A stretch of 64,000 nucleotides of DNA from Pseudomonas sp. Seg1 (GTDB taxonomy: Bacteria > Pseudomonadota > Gammaproteobacteria > Pseudomonadales > Pseudomonadaceae). Position 1 is the stretch's first letter. Each line of letters starts with the position of its first letter. The position numbers and the translations under genes were made by a program. Shown here one piece after another: positions 26,989-34,896 of this stretch. The stretch lies in the NCBI RefSeq assembly GCF_018326005.1, contig NZ_AP021903.1:5731001-5795000 (forward strand). Reading direction: 5' to 3'. The notes below the pieces were generated by a model. The model saw nothing but the letters and a program-made list of their open reading frames with translations, ran no database searches and had not been told where the DNA came from.

Positions 26989-27012
26989 AGTCAGCCATTG
27001 GATCGGCTGACT
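26989..27012 (+). promoter_or_regulatory. Leader hairpin upstream of toxin paralogue 3
   Basis: AGTCAGCC / GGCTGACT with loop ATTGGATC, followed by CATCGACATGGAGT and the start at 27036. The right arm and flank (GATCGGCTGRCTCAT..ACATGGAGT) match the leader of the 24830 gene, so gene and leader were probably duplicated together. Confidence 0.55.
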
Positions 27013-27035
27013 CATCGACATGGAGTCACACCTTA

Positions 27036-28994
27036 ATGCGCAACAAACCCAAAGCCCCTCGATTAACGCCTGAGGCCGATACAGCCACGCTTTCGACATC
27101 CCGCCCCGTCACACCTGACAAGGGGCTGGAACACCTGGATTTCAATCTGCCCGGTCGCAAAACACCCGGGAAGGCAAACCCGCTCTCATCAGAGGGCGCA
27201 GTGGAAGGTTCATCAGGAAGGACAGTGCACCCCGAGCCTGCGGTGACGGTATCGGTCACGCCGCTATCGGACACTGCCCCGGCGGCGCATACGGCCCCGG
27301 TTTCGCCACTGCAACCCTACGTACAAAAGCCCGGACGCGAGCTATCCGCGCCAGATGCAGCCGGACTGAGATCCTACAAAGGCCGGCAATTCGCCGAGGT
27401 GGCTGGGGATCATGCAGGAAGCGGCACTCAGACAGTGATGGTGATGTTCGATGAAGTTATGAAAGCCTGGCGGGCAAAGCTGCCGTCCGAACGCAATTCC
27501 TCCGGGCCACCGCTTTATCGAATCGCCAACGGCAACACCTGGAGCCTGAAAAAACCGGTTGAGTATTACGATCACCTCGACTACTCCATCCATCATTTAC
27601 CCGATAGCCAAGGCTACTACGGCGTTTCCAGGCGGGACTTTTTCAATGTCAATCGATGGTTACCCACTGACCTTTGGGCTTTCAGGGATTCTCGTAATGG
27701 CAATTGGGTCAAGGTCGTGCGGGTCACCGCGCTGGGAGATTCATCTGCTACACCGCTTGCACACTGGACCGATGGCGAAATCTGGAGTGCGTACCGCCTG
27801 CACGGTGCCGAAGCTCAAGTCTTTCGCACCGAAGCACAATCCCTTGGCAGGGCACCTGACTGGGCCCCCCGTTTCGACGAACCGGATGTCTCCCGCTATT
27901 TGACCGACTCGTTGAAATGGCTACATCCGCACAAGTCCCTGAGCGAACGCTCGGACCTCCTGCGCAGCTACAACTTGACGGCGGCCCAGCAAACTCGTTT
28001 GCGGCAGGACCTGCAAAACGGACCGTTCCCCGAATGGGCCGAACAGCACAAGCAATTGACTCAGAGCAATGACGAGCAGCGGTTCAAGCACATTGCCGAG
28101 GAACTGGATCCGTATTGCCTGCGATTAAGAAATGAAGGCGAAAACTTCAGCGACTCATTACCCGACGTTGATAAACGCTATGACCGTCAGTTTCTGGAAA
28201 GCTATCTGCTGCATGCAGGTTACAAGCGCAATGTGCACGACTCGCTGTATCGAACTGATATCCCGGGGATGTTTCGCGCTGATCTGCGCACACCTTTTGA
28301 ACTGGCCAGGGACAAACGCCTGGTAAAGTTGCGGGGCAATCCCTCCGACACCACAACCAAACGGGCTTTAAGCGCGACATTTGGTCTGGCCAATGCCTTG
28401 TCCTACATGAGTTTTGATTACTACTCCAACCCTCGGCATTACAACAGCCAGGCCAATCGCTACCCAGGGCACTTCAGTGACAGTGATTCGTCGACCGGAA
28501 ATCGACACAGCACGGACGGGGAATCGGATACATCGTTTGAAATGGACGACTCGCGCGACTATCCACTGCTAAGGCGCAACCAAAAACTTGGGTTTCTTTA
28601 TGTCATCGACACCCGCGGCGTCGAAGTCGTACCCCGGGTGGAAAACATTTATCTGAACAACATGGACTTTGACGGCGATACGCTCGAAGGCCGGATATCA
28701 ATGCCTACGCGGGGTATCAGCGCCGAGCGGATCTGGCTGGTGCACTCGGACGTGAAGCGAGCTGCCCGGGTGGAAGATATCTTTCGACAAGCGGGCGACG
28801 ACGCCGAGGAAATCGAGAGCGCAACGTGGGCAGGCGTCGATGCCGACTCCGTAGAACGCGTTGGCCACACTCCTTACGATGCATTGATCAATCAAGTAGC
28901 CGACTCTGGCGGGGAAATACTGGATTTGCCGAATGGTAACGGTACATTTGCCAATGACATTGTTTGGTCCGTTCCCGAACATTACAGAACCTGA
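27036..28994 (+). CDS. Putative toxin with C-terminal ADP-ribosyltransferase-like domain (paralogue 3)
   Basis: 652 residues, closest to the 24830 protein: both end in DDIVW or NDIVW then (P/S)VPEHYRT. N-terminus MRNKPKAPRLTPEADTATL is followed by the same beta modules (QFAEVAGDHAGSGTQTVMVM), the module HWTDGEIWSAYRLHGAEAQV and helical SLKWLHPHKSLSERSDLLRS. ART-like blocks: LYRTDIPGMFRADLRTPFEL (Arg near 413, but RA replaces the RG of the others), LSATFGLANALSYM (Ser near 447), FLYVIDTRGVEVVP, and TLEGRISMPTRGISAERIWL (Glu near 550). A Ser/Asp-rich insertion (SDSDSSTGNRHSTDGESDTS) lies at the same place as in its paralogues. The start at 27036 has ATGGAGT upstream; the open frame extends 79 codons further with no homology. 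Followed by a strong convergent terminator. Confidence 0.6.
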   Translation: MRNKPKAPRLTPEADTATLSTSRPVTPDKGLEHLDFNLPGRKTPGKANPLSSEGAVEGSSGRTVHPEPAVTVSVTPLSDTAPAAHTAPVSPLQPYVQKPGRELSAPDAAGLRSYKGRQFAEVAGDHAGSGTQTVMVMFDEVMKAWRAKLPSERNSSGPPLYRIANGNTWSLKKPVEYYDHLDYSIHHLPDSQGYYGVSRRDFFNVNRWLPTDLWAFRDSRNGNWVKVVRVTALGDSSATPLAHWTDGEIWSAYRLHGAEAQVFRTEAQSLGRAPDWAPRFDEPDVSRYLTDSLKWLHPHKSLSERSDLLRSYNLTAAQQTRLRQDLQNGPFPEWAEQHKQLTQSNDEQRFKHIAEELDPYCLRLRNEGENFSDSLPDVDKRYDRQFLESYLLHAGYKRNVHDSLYRTDIPGMFRADLRTPFELARDKRLVKLRGNPSDTTTKRALSATFGLANALSYMSFDYYSNPRHYNSQANRYPGHFSDSDSSTGNRHSTDGESDTSFEMDDSRDYPLLRRNQKLGFLYVIDTRGVEVVPRVENIYLNNMDFDGDTLEGRISMPTRGISAERIWLVHSDVKRAARVEDIFRQAGDDAEEIESATWAGVDADSVERVGHTPYDALINQVADSGGEILDLPNGNGTFANDIVWSVPEHYRT

Positions 28995-29019
28995 TTCACA
29001 AACAAGTTGAACATGTGAA

Positions 29020-29052
29020 ATACGCCATTCATTGCACAAATGAATGGCGTAT
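29020..29052. terminator. Bidirectional terminator between convergent genes
   Basis: Perfect 14-bp stem ATACGCCATTCATT / AATGAATGGCGTAT with loop GCACA, between the stop of the plus-strand paralogue 3 and the stop of the minus-strand gene at 29057. Transcripts from both sides should end here. Confidence 0.75.
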
Positions 29053-29056
29053 ACCC

Positions 29057-29635
29057 TCAGGCTTCGAGGGGCAGCTTATCAATAAGCTTGAACACAAAAA
29101 CTACCGGTTTATTGTTATAGGCGACATGCCCGGTCACATTGGGATCTACACTCTTGAAAATATTCATTCGATTAACTGTGTCACGATACAACGGCTTTTT
29201 ATTCGACTCGCTCGCCAGTTCAATATAAGTCGGGCCGACTTCAAGTTCACCCAGCGTGGCGCGCATCACTCCGGTTTTACTGATTGAAAAGAATTCACTC
29301 TGTTCGTGCTGACTGACCAGCAGATTGTGCGTACGACTCTCTATAACCAAACGTGCGCCATCATTCACACCGCGCAGCACAATGTTGATCGCATAGCTGT
29401 CACCCTGTGGCGTGAATTTAAGCAGCAGCGGTTTATCATCCTCATGGTCGGCGAGCGTAATAAAGCTCGATTCGCGCGCGTCCGCCAGTGCCACTTCAGT
29501 ATCGAGTTTTTCACGCTGGGTTATCCGCGAGTCGCGCAAGCGCTGCTTCAAGCGTTGTTGATTAAGCACCACCGGCAGCCCGTTGACATAGAGATTTGCG
29601 GTGAATGCAACGTTGTCGCTTTTATTTGTAGACAT
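29057..29635 (-). CDS. Unknown protein of the toxin island (192 residues)
   Basis: I do not recognise the family. The product starts MSTNKSDNVAFTANLYVNGL, has no signal peptide or TM segment, and appears rich in beta strands (PLLLKFTPQGDSYAINIVLR, RLVIESRTHNLLVSQ), with a charged helical stretch near residues 25-50 (QQRLKQRLRDSRITQREKL). It has a strong ribosome-binding site (GAGGAGGT) 7 nt before ATG and forms an operon with the 76-residue gene upstream. Position beside the toxin paralogues but on the opposite strand suggests an accessory, chaperone or immunity role, without direct support. Confidence 0.6.
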   Translation of the reverse strand: MSTNKSDNVAFTANLYVNGLPVVLNQQRLKQRLRDSRITQREKLDTEVALADARESSFITLADHEDDKPLLLKFTPQGDSYAINIVLRGVNDGARLVIESRTHNLLVSQHEQSEFFSISKTGVMRATLGELEVGPTYIELASESNKKPLYRDTVNRMNIFKSVDPNVTGHVAYNNKPVVFVFKLIDKLPLEA

Positions 29636-29712
29636 AAAACCACCTCCTCGCAGAAGTCTTGCCGCTTATGCATTCGCAGCACCTGATCATTCTGCATGAC
29701 AAGAAAATTGAT

Positions 29713-29943
29713 TCAGGCCGCAACCATCGGAGCGACAGACTCTGCCGTGGCGGAAACACGAGCAATTTCGTTGACAGGAATTTTGGCGGCCTTGCGTTTA
29801 CGACGCTCAATGACCATCAAATCGGCGTAGACCGCCGCCGCTTCAATAACGTGATTAACGTTATGATCGCTACCGGCATGTTTGAAAATATACTTACCGG
29901 CAATATCGTCCCAGAACCCCCACTCATCTTCATAAACAGTCAT
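29713..29943 (-). CDS. Unknown small protein of the toxin island (76 residues)
   Basis: Starts MTVYEDEWGFWDDIAGKYIF and ends in an Ala/Val-rich tail. A basic patch ERRKRKAAK lies in the middle. No TM segment and no recognised domain. AAGGAAT upstream of ATG is a plausible RBS, and the gene precedes the 192-residue gene by 77 bp on the same strand, so the two are likely cotranscribed. The acidic/aromatic N-terminus and basic centre could fit a protein-protein adaptor or an immunity protein, but this is only a guess. Confidence 0.5.
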   Translation of the reverse strand: MTVYEDEWGFWDDIAGKYIFKHAGSDHNVNHVIEAAAVYADLMVIERRKRKAAKIPVNEIARVSATAESVAPMVAA

Positions 29944-29960
29944 GAATATTCCTTATTCTT

Positions 29961-29986
29961 AATAAAAGGCACCCGCATCCTGCGGG
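29961..29986 (-). terminator. Rho-independent terminator of the LON-domain gene
   Basis: On the minus strand CCCGCA / TGCGGG (loop GGA) is followed by TGCCTTTTATT. It lies about 70 bp after the stop of the gene at 30058 and separates it from the toxin-island gene pair. Confidence 0.7.
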
Positions 29987-30057
29987 CAACTTGAAATTAA
30001 GTTAAAGGAATAGCCAACACAATGCTGGCAAGTACCGCGAGTTGATTCAAAGTAAAA

Positions 30058-30648
30058 CTAGGCGAACAGCTCACCTTGTAATTCATCGAGCAATGCTTGT
30101 ATTGCATCCAGGCGTTGCTGAGGGTCGTCGAGTTGCAGCAGGTCGATCTTGTCTTCTTCCGCAAAGGGCAACAGATACGCCAACTGATTGGCCAGCGATT
30201 GCTGGCCGACCGCTTCGGTGCCCATGTTCAACGCTTCGACCATCGGATGTTCCGCCAGCGCCTTGAGCAACGCCACCAAATCGGCGTCTTCATCCTGCAA
30301 CGGTTGCTCGGGTTCGTCGTCCAGCCACTCGACGTCGGCGATGATCAGTTGATCGCGCTGCACTTCAGTGCGCAGCACGTGGAAGCGTCGCCCGCCCTGC
30401 ACGCGAATCCCCAGCAGGCCATTGTCCTGCTGTTGGAAATCGGTAATGCGCGCCTCGCATCCGACCAGAGCAAAACCTTGCGGCGCGACGCCGACTTCAT
30501 GGCCATCGAGGATGCACACCACGCCAAAGCCGACGCCCTGCTTCATGCAGCGGCCGATCATGTCCAGATAGCGCGCCTCGAATATCTGCAAGTCGAGGTT
30601 GCAGCCGGGAAACAGCACTGTGTTCAGCGGAAAAAGCGGCAGACTCAT
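30058..30648 (-). CDS. LON peptidase N-terminal (substrate-binding) domain protein
   Basis: 196-residue stand-alone LON substrate-binding domain with no AAA or protease part. It begins MSLPLFPLNTVLFPGCNLDL, followed by FEARYLDMIGRCMKQGVGFG and GCEARITDFQQQDNGLLGI, all standard for the family. A helical C-terminal segment carries LAYLLPFAEEDKIDLLQLDD. The start at 30648 is preferred because AAGGAA then stands 6 nt before the ATG. An in-frame ATG two codons upstream has the Shine-Dalgarno immediately against it. Role unknown; such proteins may bind unfolded substrates. Located beside lrgAB. Confidence 0.88.
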   Translation of the reverse strand: MSLPLFPLNTVLFPGCNLDLQIFEARYLDMIGRCMKQGVGFGVVCILDGHEVGVAPQGFALVGCEARITDFQQQDNGLLGIRVQGGRRFHVLRTEVQRDQLIIADVEWLDDEPEQPLQDEDADLVALLKALAEHPMVEALNMGTEAVGQQSLANQLAYLLPFAEEDKIDLLQLDDPQQRLDAIQALLDELQGELFA

Positions 30649-30658
30649 AGACATTTCC

Positions 30659-31375
30659 TTACACCACCATCGACACCGCCAACGGCAGGAACACCGCCGT
30701 GGCCACGCCCATCAGACTCATCGCCAGCGCCGCGAAGGCGCCGCACTCCTCACTTTCCTGCATCGCCACCGCCGTGCCGACCGCATGCGCGGTCATGCCC
30801 AGCGCCATGCCGCGTGCCTCGGGGCTGTGCACGCCGAGACGGTTCAACAACGCCGGGCCGAAGATCGCGCCGATCACCCCGGTGATCAGCACGAACACCG
30901 CTGCCAGCGCCGCGACGCCACCGATCTGCTCGGCCACCAGCATCGCAATCGGTGAGGTCACCGACTTCGGCGCCATGGTCATCAGGATCATGTGCTCGGC
31001 GCCGAACCACCAGCCCAGCGCCACACCCATGCCCGTGGCGACCACCCCGCCTATCACCAGCGTAGTAAAAATCGGCCAGAACAATTGGCGGATGCGCCGC
31101 AGGTTGAGATACAGCGGCACGGCCAGCGCCACCGTCGCCGGCCCGAGCAGAATGCTGAGAATCTCGGTGCTCTTGCGGTACTCGGCATAGGTCAGGCCGC
31201 AGCCCACCAGCACGCCGATCACCAACAGCATGGAGACCAGCACCGGTTGCAGAAAGATCCAGCGGGTTTTCTCAAACGCCGCCAGCACCAGTTGATAGGC
31301 ACCGAGGGTGATGCCGATGCCGAACAGTGGATGGTGAATCACCGACGCCCAGGCGCCATGCCAGTCGAAGAGCAT
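30659..31375 (-). CDS. lrgB: LrgB/CidB family membrane protein
   Basis: 238-residue protein with multiple TM helices. It carries the family patterns SVTSPIAMLVAEQIGGVAAL and GMALGMTAHAVGTAVAMQ. LrgB works with LrgA/CidA in holin-like control of murein hydrolases, and related pairs also export pyruvate. The start overlaps the lrgA stop as TGATG, indicating coupling. The paired gene and intact motifs make the family call firm, while the transported substrate cannot be told from sequence. Confidence 0.88.
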   Translation of the reverse strand: MLFDWHGAWASVIHHPLFGIGITLGAYQLVLAAFEKTRWIFLQPVLVSMLLVIGVLVGCGLTYAEYRKSTEILSILLGPATVALAVPLYLNLRRIRQLFWPIFTTLVIGGVVATGMGVALGWWFGAEHMILMTMAPKSVTSPIAMLVAEQIGGVAALAAVFVLITGVIGAIFGPALLNRLGVHSPEARGMALGMTAHAVGTAVAMQESEECGAFAALAMSLMGVATAVFLPLAVSMVV

Positions 31376-31737
31376 CAGGACTCCTCCGAATGCCGCGCGT
31401 GGCGCTTGACCAGGCGCTGCATCAGCACGCCGGCGAACGCCATCGACAGGATCAGCGACACCACCAGCGCACCGACTATCGCCCAGAAATCGGCGGCAAT
31501 CGCCGTGGCATACACCATCACGCCCACCGCGGGTGGCACCAGCAGCAACGGCAGATAACGCAGCAAACTGCTGGCGGCGAGGTTCAGCGGCTCGCCGACT
31601 TCACCGCGAATGATCAGGAATATCAGCAGCAACAGCAGGCCGATGATCGGCCCCGGCAATACCGGCAACAGCAAATGATTGAGTGCCGTGCCGAGCAATT
31701 GGAACAGCACCAGCAGGGTCAGGCCACGTAACAACAT
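31375..31737 (-). CDS. lrgA: CidA/LrgA family holin-like protein
   Basis: 120-residue protein with four hydrophobic segments, beginning MLLRGLTLLVLFQLLGTALN, with LPGPIIGLLLLLIFLIIRGE and PLLLVPPAVGVMVYATAI as family marks. Predicted inner-membrane holin-like partner of LrgB. The start at 31737 was chosen since upstream in-frame residues (including two Cys) do not resemble the family. Translationally coupled to lrgB. Confidence 0.88.
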   Translation of the reverse strand: MLLRGLTLLVLFQLLGTALNHLLLPVLPGPIIGLLLLLIFLIIRGEVGEPLNLAASSLLRYLPLLLVPPAVGVMVYATAIAADFWAIVGALVVSLILSMAFAGVLMQRLVKRHARHSEES

Positions 31738-31917
31738 CTGACATCTCCGACAGAAAGCGCCCGGCATTATAAGCACGCCTGCGCTATGGATCGGCATTCG
31801 CCAAAAGCATGGTCGGTTGACCGGAGCAAATTGCCATGATGATCTACAGTGGTTCGCAGGGCGGTCAAATCCCCCACCTGAAAAACTATAAAACCGATGA
31901 ACCCAAGGAGAGTCTCA

Positions 31918-32373
31918 ATGCCCTATGTTCCCGTTGCAGAGCTCAAAGATTATGTCGGCAAGGAACTCGGACGTTCCGAATGGCTCACCATCGATCAGGA
32001 ACGCATCAACCTGTTCGCCGAAGCCACCGGTGATTATCAGTTCATTCACGTCGACCCGGTCAAAGCCGCGCAAACGCCATTTGGCAGCACCATTGCCCAC
32101 GGTTTCCTGTCGTTGTCGCTGATCCCGAAATTGATGGAAGACATCCTCGTGCTGCCGCAGGGCGTGAAGATGGTGGTCAACTACGGCCTCGACAGCGTGC
32201 GTTTCATCCAGCCGGTCAAGGTCAATTCCAAAGTTCGCCTGAAGGTCGATCTGGACGAAGTGACCGAGAAAAAACCGGGCCAGTGGTTGCTCAAAGCCAC
32301 CGCAACACTGGAGATAGAAGGCTCGGACAAACCGGCCTACATCGCCGAGCCGCTGTCGCTCTGCTTCGTTTAA
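31918..32373 (+). CDS. MaoC-like hot-dog dehydratase
   Basis: 151-residue single hot-dog-fold protein of the (R)-specific enoyl hydratase/MaoC type. It has the catalytic Asp/His signature FAEATGDYQFIHVDPVKAAQ followed by SYIAHGF-type sequence (TIAHGFLSLSLIPKL) and YGLDSVRFIQPVKVNSKVR. It probably hydrates trans-2-enoyl-CoA; the physiological pathway is not shown by neighbours. AAGGAG lies 7-9 nt before ATG at 31918. An upstream in-frame ATG at 31897 would cover the RBS. Confidence 0.88.
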   Translation: MPYVPVAELKDYVGKELGRSEWLTIDQERINLFAEATGDYQFIHVDPVKAAQTPFGSTIAHGFLSLSLIPKLMEDILVLPQGVKMVVNYGLDSVRFIQPVKVNSKVRLKVDLDEVTEKKPGQWLLKATATLEIEGSDKPAYIAEPLSLCFV

Positions 32374-32379
32374 GCGCCG

Positions 32380-32411
32380 GGATGCGAAGCAGCGCACGCT
32401 GTTTCGCATCC
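32380..32411 (+). terminator. Hairpin after the MaoC gene
   Basis: GGATGCGAA..CAGC / GCTG..TTCGCATCC forms a roughly 14-bp stem with one mismatch and a GCAC loop, 7 bp past the stop. It lacks a clear T-run. Confidence 0.55.
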
Positions 32412-32483
32412 GCTCACTTCCGGCGGCTGTATAAGGTCACATAGCTGCGGCATACTCGGTCGCCTAATTGCCCGGATCCCGCT

Positions 32484-34211
32484 ATGCGCCCACTCGCTTC
32501 TCTTGCCCCTATTGCCTTGACCCTGATGCTTGCCGCTTGCGGCGACGGCGAGTCGCTGTTGCCGCCGGATGCGCGCCTGCCGGACGGCGGACGCTATCGT
32601 GGCGAGTTGGTCGATGGCTTGCTGCAGGGCCAAGGGCGCGTCGACTACCCTAACGGCAGTTGGTACGCCGGGCAGTTCGACAAGGGCCAGTGGCATGGCC
32701 AGGGCGAATGGCACGGCAGCAACGGCGAGGTCTATCGCGGTCAGTTCCAGCAAGGGCTGTTCGACGGTCAAGGCAGCCTGACCACCAACGCCAGCAGTTA
32801 CACCGGCGGGTTCAAGCTCGGTCGACGTGATGGCGAAGGCACTCTCAAAGAAAACGCCATGACCTACCGCGGCGAGTTCAAGGCCGATCAATATTCCGGG
32901 CTCGGCCGTCTGGAAATGGATGACGGCAGCTCCTATCAAGGCCAGTTCGCCCACGGTAAACCGAATGGCGAAGGCCAGCGCGGCGACGCCAGCGGCAACT
33001 CGTTTACCGGCCACTTCGTCAACGGTCAGCTGGAAGGCAACGGCACCTTCAATAGCGCCGACGGCGACATCTATGTCGGCGGCTTCAAGAACAATCAATT
33101 GCACGGCAAGGGTCGTTACGAAAACGCCGACGGCGACGTCTGGCTCGGCCAGTTCAAGGAAGGCGCGCTGACCGGCAAAGGCGAACTGATCGGCGCCGAC
33201 GGCAGCCATTACATCGGCTCGTTCAGCGACTGGCGCTTCAGTGGCCAGGGTCGTTTGAACCTGCCCGACGGCAGCTTCTACATCGGCGGCTTCGACAGCG
33301 ACAGTTACGCCGGACGTGGCACCTTGGTGCTGACCGATGGCAGCGTGCTCAGCGGCACCTGGATCAACGGCCAGCGTGTGCGCGATGCCGACGGCAAGTT
33401 GCTGCCCGACACCCTTGAACTCGGCTTGCTCGCCCAGGGCCGCCTGCTCGATGACGCACTGGCCGCCATCCCGGCCTCGACGCCTGCGGTCGAGTTGTAC
33501 ACCCTGACCCTCGGCGGCGACGGAAAGCAGAGCGTGTTCCTGCGCGAGTCCGATTACGTCGCCAACATGCTCAGCACGCGTTTCGGCGCCTATGGCCAGA
33601 TCCGTCTGGTCAACCACCGCGACCACCTCGGCGACCGGCCGATGGCCACCCGCGAAAACCTGCGCCGCGCCGCGCAAACCCTGGCCGAACGCAGCGGCCC
33701 GGAAGATTTGCTGTTCATTTACCTGACCAGCCACGGCACCGCCGAACACGAACTTGTGCTCGACCAGCCGCGCATGGAACTGGCCGACCTGCCCGCCGAC
33801 GAACTCGCCGCCGTGCTCGCACCACTGAAAAATCGCGACAAGATCATCGTGATTTCCTCATGCTATTCCGGCGGTTTCATCCCGGCCCTCAAAGACGAAC
33901 GCACGCTGATCATGACCGCCTCGCGTGCCGATCGCGTGTCCTTCGGCTGTTCCGAAGAGGCTAACTTCACCTACTTCGGCGATGCGCTGTTCGCCCAGGC
34001 GCTGAACCAGACCGACGATCTCGAACAAGCTTTCAAACTGGCCAAGGCCACCGTCGCCGAGCGTGAACTGGCGGACAATTTCGAAGCCTCGGAGCCGCAA
34101 ATCTGGGCGCCGAAAACCGTGCTGTCGCACTGGCAGTTGCTGCGCAAACAGCAAGCCAGAAAAGCGTTGCAAAGTGCTGCATTGAACGACGGAGCGACAA
34201 ACAGCAACTAA
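32484..34211 (+). CDS. MORN-repeat lipoprotein with C13 (legumain/caspase-like) peptidase domain
   Basis: 575 residues. Type II signal ending LMLAAC. About eleven MORN-type repeats of 22-23 residues (YRGELVDGLLQGQGRVDYPN, YAGQFDKGQWHGQGEWHGSN and so on) fill residues about 35-300. A C-terminal cysteine-peptidase domain follows: FLRESDYVANMLSTRF, catalytic His in FIYLTSHGTAEHELVL (near 416) and catalytic Cys in IVISSCYSGGFIPAL (near 459), matching clan CD family C13. Expected location is the periplasmic face of an envelope membrane. Substrate unknown. It lies just upstream of an NAD(P)-binding protein gene (27-bp gap). Confidence 0.85.
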   Translation: MRPLASLAPIALTLMLAACGDGESLLPPDARLPDGGRYRGELVDGLLQGQGRVDYPNGSWYAGQFDKGQWHGQGEWHGSNGEVYRGQFQQGLFDGQGSLTTNASSYTGGFKLGRRDGEGTLKENAMTYRGEFKADQYSGLGRLEMDDGSSYQGQFAHGKPNGEGQRGDASGNSFTGHFVNGQLEGNGTFNSADGDIYVGGFKNNQLHGKGRYENADGDVWLGQFKEGALTGKGELIGADGSHYIGSFSDWRFSGQGRLNLPDGSFYIGGFDSDSYAGRGTLVLTDGSVLSGTWINGQRVRDADGKLLPDTLELGLLAQGRLLDDALAAIPASTPAVELYTLTLGGDGKQSVFLRESDYVANMLSTRFGAYGQIRLVNHRDHLGDRPMATRENLRRAAQTLAERSGPEDLLFIYLTSHGTAEHELVLDQPRMELADLPADELAAVLAPLKNRDKIIVISSCYSGGFIPALKDERTLIMTASRADRVSFGCSEEANFTYFGDALFAQALNQTDDLEQAFKLAKATVAERELADNFEASEPQIWAPKTVLSHWQLLRKQQARKALQSAALNDGATNSN

Positions 34212-34238
34212 GCTGAACAGTATCAAGGGAGAGACACT

Positions 34239-34880
34239 ATGTACTTGACGCCTCAGCACGTATTGCTTGCCGGAGCCACCGGATTGACCGGTGAACATCT
34301 ACTCGACCGTTTGCTCAACGAGCCAACGATTACCCGCGTGCTCGCCCCTTCCCGTCGTCCACTGGCCGAACATCCGCATCTGGAAAACCCGGTCGGCGAT
34401 CCGCAGGCGTTTCTGCCGCAGCTCAGCGGGCGCGTCGACATCGCTTACTGCTGTCTCGGCACCACGATCAAACAGGCCGGTTCGGAAGCTGCGTTCCGTG
34501 CGGTGGATCTGGACATGGTGGTGGCGTTCGCCAAGCGTGCGCGGGAGATGGGCGCACGGCACCTGATCGTGATCAGTGCGTTGGGCGCCGATCCGAAGTC
34601 GTCGATTTTCTACAACCGGGTCAAGGGTGAGATGGAAGAAGCTTTGCGTGCGCAGGACTGGCCACAACTGACCATTTGCCGACCATCGCTGTTGCTGGGC
34701 GAACGCACTGAGCCCCGTCTGGCCGAGCAGTTGGCCGGGCCGTTGTCGAAGCTGATTCCGGGCAAGTATCGCGGCATCGAAGCGTGCCAACTGGCGCGCG
34801 CGATGTGGCGGCTGGCGCTGGAAGAGCAGGATGGGGTTCGGGTGATTGAGTCCGATGACTTGCGCAAGTTAGGCAAATAA
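34239..34880 (+). CDS. NAD(P)-binding Rossmann-fold oxidoreductase
   Basis: 213-residue atypical short-chain dehydrogenase. It has an N-terminal dinucleotide-binding motif [59 protein letters not shown] with the usual Tyr/Lys-type region, and [13 protein letters not shown]. It resembles the HTATIP2/YbjT-like group. The substrate is not predictable. 'AAGGGAGAG' precedes ATG. The 27-bp gap from the MORN-C13 gene suggests they are cotranscribed. Confidence 0.85.
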   Translation: MYLTPQHVLLAGATGLTGEHLLDRLLNEPTITRVLAPSRRPLAEHPHLENPVGDPQAFLPQLSGRVDIAYCCLGTTIKQAGSEAAFRAVDLDMVVAFAKRAREMGARHLIVISALGADPKSSIFYNRVKGEMEEALRAQDWPQLTICRPSLLLGERTEPRLAEQLAGPLSKLIPGKYRGIEACQLARAMWRLALEEQDGVRVIESDDLRKLGK

Positions 34881-34896
34881 TTCATCCGCCCATGAT

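Noticed and set aside
26799..27035. A 79-codon N-terminal extension of toxin paralogue 3 overlapping paralogue 2.
   Set aside because: It crosses two hairpins, has no similarity to the paralogues, and a good RBS precedes the ATG at 27036.
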